From a virus: a DNA stretch of 40,913 bases. The notes below the pieces were generated by a model. That model did not search any database and had not been told where the DNA came from. It saw nothing but the letters and a program-made list of their open reading frames with translations. The position numbers were made by a program, and so were the translations under genes. Location: the IMG/VR virus record IMGVR_UViG_3300012683_000013, positions 1 to 40,913 of that record. One strand, given 5' to 3'. Positions 23,322 through 29,464 of the stretch are shown piece after piece; positions within the stretch are counted from its first letter, which is position 1, and each line of letters opens with the position of its first letter.

Positions 23322-23498
23322 CTAGTCGAAAGTCGTTTCGATCCGGATCTTTCCGTCGTGGAGGATGACCCCGGCCACTCCCTGACTCGGCTCACAGTTG
23401 TAGTGGCCTCCACACCCGTTGTCGTAGATGCGGATCTCCAGGTCTCCGTGGGCGTGGACAAGGATCTCCAGTTGGCGGATCAGTTCCGCAACTTTCAT
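23322..23498 (-). CDS. Small hypothetical protein (58 aa)
   Basis: MKVAELIRQLEILVHAHGDLEIRI, then YDNGCGGHYNC and GVILHDGKIRIETTFD. A helix followed by strands, in the style of small regulatory or accessory proteins seen in many phages. The ATG lies behind GGGGCAGGCAGAC. Confidence 0.65.
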   Translation of the reverse strand: MKVAELIRQLEILVHAHGDLEIRIYDNGCGGHYNCEPSQGVAGVILHDGKIRIETTFD

Positions 23499-23510
23499 GT
23501 CTGCCTGCCC

Positions 23511-23735
23511 CTACTTCCGAATGGAGTCGAGAGCGGCCCGGACGAAACAGTCCTTGGCTTCCAGCAGTTTCCGCAGGCCCGCTGTCAGCTCCGGGCAGTC
23601 CGGAAGTTGCTGGATCATCTCGTCTGCCAGGTCATGGCACGCCTGCGAAGTGTACTTGAGAGGGATCGGGAGGTGATCGTACGCGAAGTGCCTGGCAACC
23701 GCGGTAGTGCCCGGGTGCCTGTCGGATGTGTCCAT
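23511..23735 (-). CDS. Acb2/Tad1-like hairpin protein, candidate cyclic-nucleotide sponge (74 aa)
   Basis: After HPGTTAVARHFAYDHLP comes a long two-helix pattern: SQACHDLADEMIQQLPDCPELTAGLRKLLEAKDCFVRAAL. The spacing LAxxM...LPxxPELTxxLRxLLEAKDxxVRAA resembles the hairpin family that includes Acb2 and Tad1, phage proteins that sequester cyclic oligonucleotide signals of CBASS and Thoeris defence. I recognise the family by pattern only. Relatives are frequent in actinophages between terminase and portal. The ligand here, if any, is unknown. Start behind TAGGAGGCAGAC. Confidence 0.55.
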   Translation of the reverse strand: MDTSDRHPGTTAVARHFAYDHLPIPLKYTSQACHDLADEMIQQLPDCPELTAGLRKLLEAKDCFVRAALDSIRK

Positions 23736-23744
23736 GTCTGCCTC

Positions 23745-25073
23745 CTAGTATCGGAATGATCTGTACTGCGGTCGCCGTCCCAAGTCTACGTGCGCCACGG
23801 CGTACCGCATGGCATCCATGCCGTGATCGTTGTCCTTGACCGGCGCTTCCTTGGGAGCCTGGTTCCCTGTCCGGTCCCAGACGTAACCCACGATCTCGTC
23901 CATAGTGCTGGTCGGCCGGCGCGCATCGTCCAGGGACTGATCCCGCATCTCCAGTGCATCACGGCACAGGTACAGCCCTGGTTTGCCGTCACCCCTGGGG
24001 CGCATCCGCGCCTGTACCGCCTGGATGCCCAGTGACACATCCTTCTTTGCTGCGATCGTGCTGCGCCCCAGATGCCGTTCCAGGGTGGCGCGCCCCTCAG
24101 CGTCGTGGTCGCAGATGATCGCCTCAGGGGCCGACTCCCGGGTGCGCCCCCGGAACGCCTTGATGATCGCCTTGGCGTGGTCCTCCACCAACGTCTTGGT
24201 CTGGTAGATCTCCTTGTACAGGTACATGCGGCCGTCGGGGTCAACGGCCCACGCCTGCCAGACGAACGGGTTGGTGTACCCGAAGTCGATGGACCAGAAC
24301 CGGCGCCACGTCTGAGGCGGTTCCCCAATGTGCTTGTGAATGTGCAAGGCGGGGTCGAATTCGTCATAAACGAGACCTTCAGCCGCGGCCCACACCCCGC
24401 CACGCAGGCGAAGTTTCCGCACCCCGGTCAAGGCGTCGAGTTTCTCCATGTACGCCGCGCCGTACTCGGTCAGCGTGCTGCCCTGGTAGATGCGCGGGTT
24501 GTCCGTGTGCTGCGAATTGAGCATCTTGGTGCGCCCGCGGTCCGACCTGAGTTTCAGCCAGTGGTTCGGAACGTCGGGGTTGCAGTCCGCGATCAGTTGC
24601 TGGAACGAGATCCGACCATTGCGCAGTCGGGACGTGATCGCTTCCCAGTCGCTCTCGGACAGTTCGGTGGCTTCCTGGACGTAGGCGACGTCGTACTCAC
24701 TGGACATGATCCTTGTGGCCTTGTCGAGACCTCCGATGGAGATCGTGCTCCCGTTGGCATATCTGTACTGCGCAGCGTCCTGGGACGATCCTCCGTACCA
24801 GACCACTTCCCCCGACTCCAGCGCCTCTTTCGCCACGTGTTCCTTGAACGTGACCAGGGCTGTGGAGGTGAGGGAGACCGCGGTCTTGCGCAGCATCACA
24901 CCCCGGGCGTTGGGGTTGGAGATCATCATGGCGTGGAGCTTTTCCAGGGCCGCCCGGGATTTGCCCGTGCCGGCCGGCCCGGAGAGCAAGATCTCCGGGC
25001 CGCGGTACTGGAACAGTTCCAGCGCCGTGCCGTAGGGGCGGTATACGTGCTTACCCCCGGTCTCAGTCGTCAT
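23745..25073 (-). CDS. Terminase large subunit (442 aa)
   Basis: ATPase domain with Walker A GPAGTGKS (32-39) and Walker B VAYVQEATE (129-137), then the RNase H-like nuclease with SIDFGYTNPF (Asp263), ICDHDAEGRA (Asp322/Asp324) and DNDHGMDAMRYAV near the end. It matches the terminase_3/PBSX type, which cuts concatemers and pumps DNA through the portal. The ATG overlaps the preceding small gene. Confidence 0.95.
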   Translation of the reverse strand: MTTETGGKHVYRPYGTALELFQYRGPEILLSGPAGTGKSRAALEKLHAMMISNPNARGVMLRKTAVSLTSTALVTFKEHVAKEALESGEVVWYGGSSQDAAQYRYANGSTISIGGLDKATRIMSSEYDVAYVQEATELSESDWEAITSRLRNGRISFQQLIADCNPDVPNHWLKLRSDRGRTKMLNSQHTDNPRIYQGSTLTEYGAAYMEKLDALTGVRKLRLRGGVWAAAEGLVYDEFDPALHIHKHIGEPPQTWRRFWSIDFGYTNPFVWQAWAVDPDGRMYLYKEIYQTKTLVEDHAKAIIKAFRGRTRESAPEAIICDHDAEGRATLERHLGRSTIAAKKDVSLGIQAVQARMRPRGDGKPGLYLCRDALEMRDQSLDDARRPTSTMDEIVGYVWDRTGNQAPKEAPVKDNDHGMDAMRYAVAHVDLGRRPQYRSFRY

Positions 25074-25218
25074 GCTGCGCCCCTGCGTCCTGCCGCGCCT
25101 TCCACGCGCAGTCGGTACGGTGCCATTTGTAGTTCATCTCCCCGTGACCGCAGTCGCACCCCGGGGTAGGTTGCCCGCTCTGGCCGAAGTACAGATCTAC
25201 GAACTCCCCGTCATCCAT
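25063..25218 (-). CDS. Small Cys/His protein before terminase (51 aa)
   Basis: MDDGEFVDLYFGQSGQPTPGC, then CDCGHGEMNYKWHRTDCAW. Cys21, Cys23, His25, His33 and Cys37 could form a zinc site. It overlaps the gene before by 8 bases and the terminase by 11. Function unknown. Confidence 0.6.
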   Translation of the reverse strand: MDDGEFVDLYFGQSGQPTPGCDCGHGEMNYKWHRTDCAWKARQDAGAQHDD

Positions 25219-25312
25219 TGAGCCACGCGGCCGGCCGCAGGGACAGCGTCCCGTCCTCGTTCGTGCCCCACCAGTACCACTTGCCGAAGTAACTGACGAC
25301 CTTGACCTTCAC
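25211..25312 (-). CDS. Very small Trp-rich protein (33 aa)
   Basis: VKVKVVSYFGKWYWWGTNED and a short end; the GTG overlaps the upstream TGA (GTGA). The strand pattern KVKVVSYFGKWYWWGT suggests a small beta hairpin. Real mainly because of the exact stop-start coupling on both sides. Confidence 0.5.
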   Translation of the reverse strand: MKVKVVSYFGKWYWWGTNEDGTLSLRPAAWLNG

Positions 25313-25452
25313 CGCTCCTGCCTCTCTGCCTGCGCCCTGGCGTAGTCGTACGCCTGGCGCCACGTGACGAACTGTGCCGACTGGGGGCCGAACGCCCACC
25401 ACGGTTTAGCGCTGGGGAGGTGGGACCGCATCTTGTACACGGTCCACTTCAC
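25309..25452 (-). CDS. Small hypothetical protein (47 aa)
   Basis: VKWTVYKMRSHLPSAKPWW, then a helix FVTWRQAYDYARAQAERQER. The GTG overlaps the TGA of the upstream gene (GTGA). The strand-then-helix shape and conserved Trp residues recall short WxV...sWxxAxxYA phage proteins. Function unknown. Confidence 0.55.
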   Translation of the reverse strand: MKWTVYKMRSHLPSAKPWWAFGPQSAQFVTWRQAYDYARAQAERQER

Positions 25453-25757
25453 GATTTCTGAACCCCGGGGCAAAAACCGGACGGAGCCGAGAAGAACTCC
25501 TCCTTGTGCGGGGCATGAGCCAGACTCGACCCGCATCCGCGCACAGGAAGGGGCTCGGGCGCCGGCTGCTTCGGGGTCCCCAGGTGGTACGTAACCGCTC
25601 CACTTTCGCCCACCGAGATCTCCCCCAGGTAAATGGTTACCGTGGCCGTGGCCGTGGCCAGGTCGCCTGGCTCATGGGAGACTCCGATCTTGGCGACCTG
25701 GTTCGTGATGTCGGCCCCGTTCAGGATCACTCGAACGGGGATCAGTCGTTTGCTCAC
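25449..25757 (-). CDS. Hypothetical protein (102 aa)
   Basis: MSKRLIPVRVILNGADITNQVAKI begins a small beta domain up to ~60 (VTIYLGEISVGES); the rest is Pro/Gly/Ser-rich and looks disordered. Starts in an ATGA overlap with the small terminase. No function recognised. Confidence 0.6.
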   Translation of the reverse strand: MSKRLIPVRVILNGADITNQVAKIGVSHEPGDLATATATVTIYLGEISVGESGAVTYHLGTPKQPAPEPLPVRGCGSSLAHAPHKEEFFSAPSGFCPGVQKS

Positions 25758-26302
25758 GTCAGCTCCTCCGGGTTCACGCCGATGATGATGTGCTCAACCG
25801 GGGTCACGGTCACGTTCACCTTGGCTGGCAACTGGCCCAACTCTTCCGCGACCGCGCGCAGGAACGATCCCTTGACGCGCATCATGTCCGCTTCCGCCAT
25901 CGTCGCGCCGTCCTTCTGCGCCTTAGCCTCAATCGCCTCGATGTCGGCCTCGTACGTCGCGATGCGGTTCAACTTGTCCGCCACCCACAGGCCGGCGTAC
26001 TTGTCGTCAACGTTGGCCTTGATCTTGGCGATGGCCACGGCGTGCTTCTGTTTGAACTCAGTGATCACACTGGGGACCACGCCGTACTCCCGCGCCATGT
26101 CCAACTGGGTCCGTTGTGGATCAGCCAACTCACGCATCAGGCCCAGTTTCCGCCACGGGGGGATCATGGTTTTCGGCTTGCGACCCCTGTTTGCAGGAAC
26201 GTTCGACAGCTTCTGACCAGGCTCCGCGATGGCGGGCAAGAGAGCCGGCTCATCCGGATCGGGCTCAGGAGCGGCGTCATTCACGCCTCTGATCAGCACC
26301 AT
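25754..26302 (-). CDS. Terminase small subunit (182 aa)
   Basis: A basic linker (NRGRKPKTMIPP) precedes a helix-turn-helix-like region (LADPQRTQLDMAREYGVVPSVITEFKQKH), then long helices (KLNRIATYEADIEAIEAKAQ) and a C-terminal VNVTVTPVEHIIIGVNPEEL. This fits the DNA-recognition subunit that brings the genome to the large terminase. One gene cluster upstream of the large subunit. A weak ribosome site precedes the ATG. Confidence 0.75.
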   Translation of the reverse strand: MVLIRGVNDAAPEPDPDEPALLPAIAEPGQKLSNVPANRGRKPKTMIPPWRKLGLMRELADPQRTQLDMAREYGVVPSVITEFKQKHAVAIAKIKANVDDKYAGLWVADKLNRIATYEADIEAIEAKAQKDGATMAEADMMRVKGSFLRAVAEELGQLPAKVNVTVTPVEHIIIGVNPEELT

Positions 26303-26357
26303 TGTTCACACCCCGGTTCACGTACGGACTTGACGAATCTCATGCTACGGCATGGGA

Positions 26358-26384
26358 AGGGCCCCGAGTCAGCCCCGGGGCCCT
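26358..26384. terminator. Hairpin upstream of small terminase
   Basis: 8-bp stem AGGGCCCC / GGGGCCCT with an 11-base loop, between the small acidic genes and the small terminase gene. Possible partial terminator. Confidence 0.5.
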
Positions 26385-26389
26385 GATCC

Positions 26390-26479
26390 CTACTCCTCGT
26401 TGTGCCCGCCTTCCCTGGCCGGCTGGTCCTCCCACTGCGGAGGGGCCTCATCGTCGGTTTCCTCGTGCTCCCGGCCCAT
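26390..26479 (-). CDS. Acidic peptide (29 aa)
   Basis: MGREHEETDDEAPPQWEDQP and a short end. The start overlaps the upstream TGA (TGATG). Very acidic and probably disordered. Support is the coupling and its place in a continuous operon. Confidence 0.4.
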   Translation of the reverse strand: MGREHEETDDEAPPQWEDQPAREGGHNEE

Positions 26480-26586
26480 CAGTCGTCGTCCTCACTGGTC
26501 GGGAAAGGCTCCGGTGCCTGGTCCTGGGTGTCGGTCCAGACAACCTCCCCGGGGTGCTGGGGGTCCTCGTTCGCCTTGGCGCTCAT
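26479..26586 (-). CDS. Acidic small protein (35 aa)
   Basis: MSAKANEDPQHPGEVVWTDT...PFPTSEDDD. The ATG overlaps the stop of the zinc-finger gene (ATGA). Acidic and disordered, function unknown. Confidence 0.5.
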   Translation of the reverse strand: MSAKANEDPQHPGEVVWTDTQDQAPEPFPTSEDDD

Positions 26587-26723
26587 CGCCCGATCCCCTT
26601 CTCTCTGAAGTCCTTGCAATAGCACAGGTGGCACGCGGTCTTGCTGCCGTTCTTGTGCTCGGCTGTGTGCTTCACCCGCCAGTGCCCGCACTTGACGCAC
26701 TTCGTCTGGTCCCACAGTTTCAC
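26583..26723 (-). CDS. CGH-type zinc-finger protein (46 aa)
   Basis: CVKCGHWRVKH...ACHLCYCKDF. The spacing CxxCGHxxxxH...ACxxCYCxxF is the same as at the C-terminus of the nuclease at 28154. The GTG overlaps the stop of the last LIDPEV paralog and sits three bases behind GGAGGT. A stand-alone zinc module, maybe an adaptor for nucleic acid or protein. Confidence 0.7.
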   Translation of the reverse strand: MKLWDQTKCVKCGHWRVKHTAEHKNGSKTACHLCYCKDFREKGIGR

Positions 26724-26965
26724 GGGACCTCCGGATCGATCAGGTCGATCAGATGGTCTACTCGCCACATGTCCACCATGTTCCCCGCGCCCCACTCTCC
26801 GACCTTTGCCCTTTGCTTCTCTGCCAGTTCGTGTGCGTGCTGGTTCAGGATTCGGTCCACGTCGGCGTCATCTTCGGGTCGGGCGATCCATATACCTGTG
26901 CCGCGGTACCTGAGCGAAATCAACAGTTCCTCTTTCGCGCTCAGTTTCTCGTGCCACGAGTCCAC
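26720..26965 (-). CDS. LIDPEV-family tandem paralog f (81 aa)
   Basis: Last of six. Variable N-terminus (MDSWHEKLSAKEELLISLRY), then the family helix QHAHELAEKQRAK and the end HLIDLIDPEVP. The GTG lies inside the 3' end of paralog e because e has lost the usual stop. The last codons contain GGAGGT for the zinc-finger gene. Function unknown. Confidence 0.8.
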   Translation of the reverse strand: MDSWHEKLSAKEELLISLRYRGTGIWIARPEDDADVDRILNQHAHELAEKQRAKVGEWGAGNMVDMWRVDHLIDLIDPEVP

Positions 26966-27195
26966 TTCGCTCCCTCCGGATCGATCAGGTTGGCAGCATC
27001 GTCCGAGCCATCCCGGTAGGCACTTACCCCCGGGCCATAGAAGACACCGAACTTGCCGGGCATACCAGAACTCCGGATCTTCTCTGCCAGTTCGTGTGCG
27101 TAGGCGTCGATCAGGGCTGAGGCCCGTTCGCTTCGGTCGGGACTGTGGGTGCCACCGCTCATTACTTCGGCGTACAACTCGTCTCGTGCGCTCAC
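26941..27195 (-). CDS. LIDPEV-family tandem paralog e, with lost stop (84 aa)
   Basis: MSARDELYAEVMSGGTHS, DAYAHELAEKIRSSG and AANLIDPEGAK, then seven extra residues (WTRGTRN). In the other copies AAG is followed by TGA; here it is TGG, so the reading frame runs on and overlaps the next gene by 25 bases. The GTG of the next gene is kept. Starts at GTG overlapping the stop of d behind GGAGGTAGCGAA. Confidence 0.8.
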   Translation of the reverse strand: MSARDELYAEVMSGGTHSPDRSERASALIDAYAHELAEKIRSSGMPGKFGVFYGPGVSAYRDGSDDAANLIDPEGAKWTRGTRN

Positions 27196-27521
27196 TTCGC
27201 TACCTCCGGGTCGATCAGGAATGCCGCGCGGTTCATGCCCACGCTGTACTGGCCCGGGTCGTTCTGTAGGTCCCTGTCCGCCCGGATCTTCTCTGCCAAC
27301 TCGTGTGCGTGCTCGTTCAGTGCTGTTTCCAGGAACCCCCTAGCGTGTCCGGGGGTCATGGCTGCGGTACTGGTGATGATCCTAAGAAGTTCTCCCCTGT
27401 AGGAAATCACTTCGCTCGTTCCACTGGTGAGGGTGCACTCCGGGTGCGGGTGCACTTCCTCCCCGTTCTCCTCGTAGCACAAACCGCAAACCAGCAGCCG
27501 TGCGTAGGGTTGCTCACTCAC
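27192..27521 (-). CDS. LIDPEV-family tandem paralog d, with Cys/His N-terminus (109 aa)
   Basis: The longest member. An extra N-terminal part holds LLVCGLCYEENGEEVHPHPEC, which could bind zinc, then NEHAHELAEKIRAD and AAFLIDPEVAK. GTG overlaps the TGA of paralog c. The last codons again give GGAGGTAGCGAAGTGA for the next copy. Function unknown. Confidence 0.8.
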   Translation of the reverse strand: MSEQPYARLLVCGLCYEENGEEVHPHPECTLTSGTSEVISYRGELLRIITSTAAMTPGHARGFLETALNEHAHELAEKIRADRDLQNDPGQYSVGMNRAAFLIDPEVAK

Positions 27522-27748
27522 TTCTGTACCTCCGGGTCGATCAGGTCTGCAGCATCGTCCAGCCCCGCCATGTGGGTGAGAAACCCATGAGCGTAGGACC
27601 CGTCAGCCTTCACCGGGAGGGGCATCCCCCGGGTCTTCTCTGCTGCCCTATGAAGCGTGTTGTTATGGATCTCTATCAGAGCTTCGTTGCACAACTCCAG
27701 CCATTCGTCGCCGTCACGGGAGTTGATGAATTCTTCCCATGTGCTCAC
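27518..27748 (-). CDS. LIDPEV-family tandem paralog c (76 aa)
   Basis: MSTWEEFINSRDGDEWLELC, a divergent helix LHRAAEKTRGM in place of HELAEKIR, and AADLIDPEVQK. The end codes GGAGGTACAGAAGTGA. GTG start overlaps the stop of b. Function unknown. Confidence 0.8.
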   Translation of the reverse strand: MSTWEEFINSRDGDEWLELCNEALIEIHNNTLHRAAEKTRGMPLPVKADGSYAHGFLTHMAGLDDAADLIDPEVQK

Positions 27749-27969
27749 TTCGCTACCTCCGGATCGATCAGGTCGGCTGAACCGCTCATGTGCCGGTGTT
27801 CCGCGCTGTCGGGGTCGTACTTGCAGGCGTCTCGCATCCCCCGGATTTTCTCTGCCAGTCCGTGTGCGTAGGCGTCGATCTTTGCTGCTGCTTCGCGCCG
27901 TGCCTCGTCGTCATCGGCACTCGGCACGGACCCGAACAACAGCTCTACCAATTCGTCTCGCTCACTCAC
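27745..27969 (-). CDS. LIDPEV-family tandem paralog b (74 aa)
   Basis: VSERDELVELLFGSVPSADD, then DAYAHGLAEKIRGM and SADLIDPEVAK. GTG 27969 overlaps the TGA of a; upstream in-frame codons were rejected because they read into that gene. Function unknown. Confidence 0.8.
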   Translation of the reverse strand: MSERDELVELLFGSVPSADDDEARREAAAKIDAYAHGLAEKIRGMRDACKYDPDSAEHRHMSGSADLIDPEVAK

Positions 27970-28151
27970 TTCTGTACCTCCGGGTCGATCAGGTCTGCCA
28001 GCCGGTTCCGGCCGGAACGCCATCCGTTGGCGTAGTACCAGCCATAGTGGTCCAGCACGTCGTTGTAGCCCTGTTCGGTGGCGCGTCGCTGCTGTTCTGC
28101 CAACTCGTGCACGAACGCCCGGGATTCGGTGTCCAGGTCCGCGAAGGTCAT
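27966..28151 (-). CDS. LIDPEV-family tandem paralog a (61 aa)
   Basis: First of the array and the only one with ATG: MTFADLDTESRAFVHELAEQ, then a Trp/Tyr-rich middle (HYGWYYANGWRSG) and LADLIDPEVQK. It lies two bases after the stop of the nuclease gene. The end supplies GGAGGT for paralog b. The pattern (variable start, HELAEK helix, LIDPEV end) is familiar in actinophages without known function. Confidence 0.8.
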   Translation of the reverse strand: MTFADLDTESRAFVHELAEQQRRATEQGYNDVLDHYGWYYANGWRSGRNRLADLIDPEVQK

Positions 28152-28153
28152 CG

Positions 28154-28738
28154 TCACCACTCCTTGAACGTGTCGCAGTAGCAGGACTCGCAAGCCTTCA
28201 GGTCAGCCATGAAATGCTCATCGCGGCTGTGGCCGCAGGAACAGAGTTGCGGTGGAAGGTCCCGGGTCACGTGCACGTGGGGCCTTCGTGTCAGGTGGGG
28301 AAGCGGCAGCGGTGCCTGCAGGGTGTCTCCGGGGAGTGGTACGTCCACCACCGTGATGCCGGGGTTCTTGCGGAGCGGCCAGGGAATCCAGGGCTTGTGA
28401 CGACCCCGCGGGGTCCGGGTGGCCGTGATCTCCCAGAGATCCGCCTCCAAAGTCCGGCCGTCCCGCTTCTGCGCCACCAGGGCGAGGCATCCAGCCGCGT
28501 CCGCGATGGAGTAGAAGTGGTTCCACGCCTCGACACCTAGGCCGTTCTTCCCGCGCTTGCACTGGATCATGACCGGTACCGGGTGACGGGTGATGCGGTC
28601 CGCCATCAGGTCGAAAGCGACCAGGTCGGCTACGCCCTTGCTGCCCGCGGATCGGACGACGTAGTAGCCCACTTCCTCAAAACGTTCACGTGTGCGGTTC
28701 TCAAAGTCCGCACCTAGCCTGTACTGTGAACTTGCCAT
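28154..28738 (-). CDS. Holliday-junction-resolvase-like nuclease with C-terminal zinc finger (194 aa)
   Basis: Starts at ATG 28738 (MASSQYRLGADFENRTRERF). Residues ~5-75 fit an archaeal Hjc/VRR-type PD-(D/E)xK fold: GADFENR, VVRSAGSKGVADLVAFD and PVMIQCKRGK (catalytic D...QxK). The C-terminus adds CSCGHSRDEH...ACESCYCDTF, the same zinc module as the 46-aa gene at 26583. It probably resolves branched DNA during replication or packaging. The in-frame start upstream at 28780 lies in the terminator hairpin. Confidence 0.75.
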   Translation of the reverse strand: MASSQYRLGADFENRTRERFEEVGYYVVRSAGSKGVADLVAFDLMADRITRHPVPVMIQCKRGKNGLGVEAWNHFYSIADAAGCLALVAQKRDGRTLEADLWEITATRTPRGRHKPWIPWPLRKNPGITVVDVPLPGDTLQAPLPLPHLTRRPHVHVTRDLPPQLCSCGHSRDEHFMADLKACESCYCDTFKEW

Positions 28739-28763
28739 CTGAGCCTGCCTCTCGGATCGGTTC

Positions 28764-28793
28764 CCGGCCCCGGTATCCACGTACCGGGGCCGG
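28764..28793. terminator. Terminator hairpin between 86-aa gene and nuclease gene
   Basis: 12-bp perfect stem CCGGCCCCGGTA / TACCGGGGCCGG with a 6-base loop. It ends the short unit started by the promoter at 29106-29134. Confidence 0.8.
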
Positions 28794-28801
28794 TCTCGTT
28801 G

Positions 28802-29062
28802 TCAGACGAGCCGGATCGACTCAGCGGGGGCGTTGATGCTGGACTGTGCCGCACCTTCACCGATGTAGAACCGGACTGTGAACACGTGGGGACCGTTGCC
28901 CGCCATGGAACTGGTCGGGTGCACGAGACCCTTGACCTTGTAGCCAACCTCCCCAATAACCCAGTGCCCATCGATGGTTCCCGCATAGGTCTTGCCGTAC
29001 TCCGTGGTAGCCACGACCGGCGTGCCGTTCACCATCGCGTTCACGGCTTCCTGAGTGTTCAT
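28802..29062 (-). CDS. Hypothetical protein with own promoter and terminator (86 aa)
   Basis: I use ATG 29062 (MNTQEAVNAMVNG) behind AAGGAGCCGGAC. A small beta-rich protein: TPVVATTEYGKTYAGTIDG, then HVFTVRFYIG and ESIRLV. Stands alone between a promoter (29106-29134) and the hairpin at 28764, so it may be expressed at a different time from its neighbours. Function unknown. Confidence 0.7.
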   Translation of the reverse strand: MNTQEAVNAMVNGTPVVATTEYGKTYAGTIDGHWVIGEVGYKVKGLVHPTSSMAGNGPHVFTVRFYIGEGAAQSSINAPAESIRLV

Positions 29063-29105
29063 GTCCGGCTCCTTCGTTTTCCGCTTCCCTGTCCTTCTGG
29101 GGTAA

Positions 29106-29134
29106 ATCCTCCTCCGTCTGGCTAGGAGTGTCAA
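29106..29134 (-). promoter_or_regulatory. Leftward promoter (TTGACA-N17-GAGGAT)
   Basis: Perfect -35 TTGACA (29134-29129) and a TAGRRT-like -10 GAGGAT (29111-29106) 17 bases apart, about 45 bases before the ATG at 29062. Just upstream, TAGACAGGGG joins the -35 in the same way as at 34606-34591. Confidence 0.55.
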
Positions 29135-29144
29135 CCCCTGTCTA

Positions 29145-29207
29145 CTACTTGTTCCGGGCAGGGGTGGTGGAACACCCCATCTTCCGGCAATCCGGGTTCG
29201 TGCACAT
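29145..29207 (-). CDS. Cys-rich micro-protein (20 aa)
   Basis: MCTNPDCRKMGCSTTPARNK, with three cysteines, begins two bases after the HTH gene stop behind AGAGGGGGTGC. Possibly a small metal-binding peptide. Very short, so weak support. Confidence 0.35.
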   Translation of the reverse strand: MCTNPDCRKMGCSTTPARNK

Positions 29208-29209
29208 GG

Positions 29210-29464
29210 TCAGCACCCCCTCTCTTGGTTCTGGATGATCCTTCGGTACCGGACCACGGAACGACTGGAGACTCCCAGCCGGCGCGCGATGTCCGGGACG
29301 GTCTCCCCGCGAGCCGTGAGGACTCGTGTCGCCTCGATGCGATCCTTCCATGCCAGGCGGACCGCTCCGTACCCGGGGTGGCTGGTGAGGACCGTGTCCA
29401 GGTCGAACGGGTCCGACTCCGTGTAGAAGTCGGGGCTCCGCCAGTTCGCCTCACCCTTTCGCAT
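29210..29464 (-). CDS. Helix-turn-helix DNA-binding protein (84 aa)
   Basis: The ATG at 29464 lies inside the end of the polymerase gene (14-base overlap). An N-terminal part (YTESDPFDLDTVL) is followed by a homeodomain-like HTH: RVLTARGETVPDIARRLGVSSRSVVRYRRIIQ (about 49-80). Could regulate promoters such as 29106-29134 just downstream; inference. Confidence 0.75.
   Translation of the reverse strand: MRKGEANWRSPDFYTESDPFDLDTVLTSHPGYGAVRLAWKDRIEATRVLTARGETVPDIARRLGVSSRSVVRYRRIIQNQERGC

Larger units (their letters stand above)
26727..27993 (-). repeat. Six dispersed copies of an 18-base stop/RBS junction repeat
   Basis: Copies at 27976-27993, 27755-27772, 27528-27545, 27202-27219, 26972-26989 and 26727-26744 read CCTGATCGAYCCGGAGGT on the minus strand (the 26972 copy ends GGG). 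Each codes L-I-D-P-E-V/G and at the same time contains GGAGG for the next gene. They are near-identical and evenly placed at gene ends, so they are also suitable for recombination. Confidence 0.9.

Noticed and set aside
26727-27993. CRISPR-like array of regularly spaced repeats
   Set aside because: The repeats are coding gene ends 200-330 bases apart with genes between them, not short spacers.
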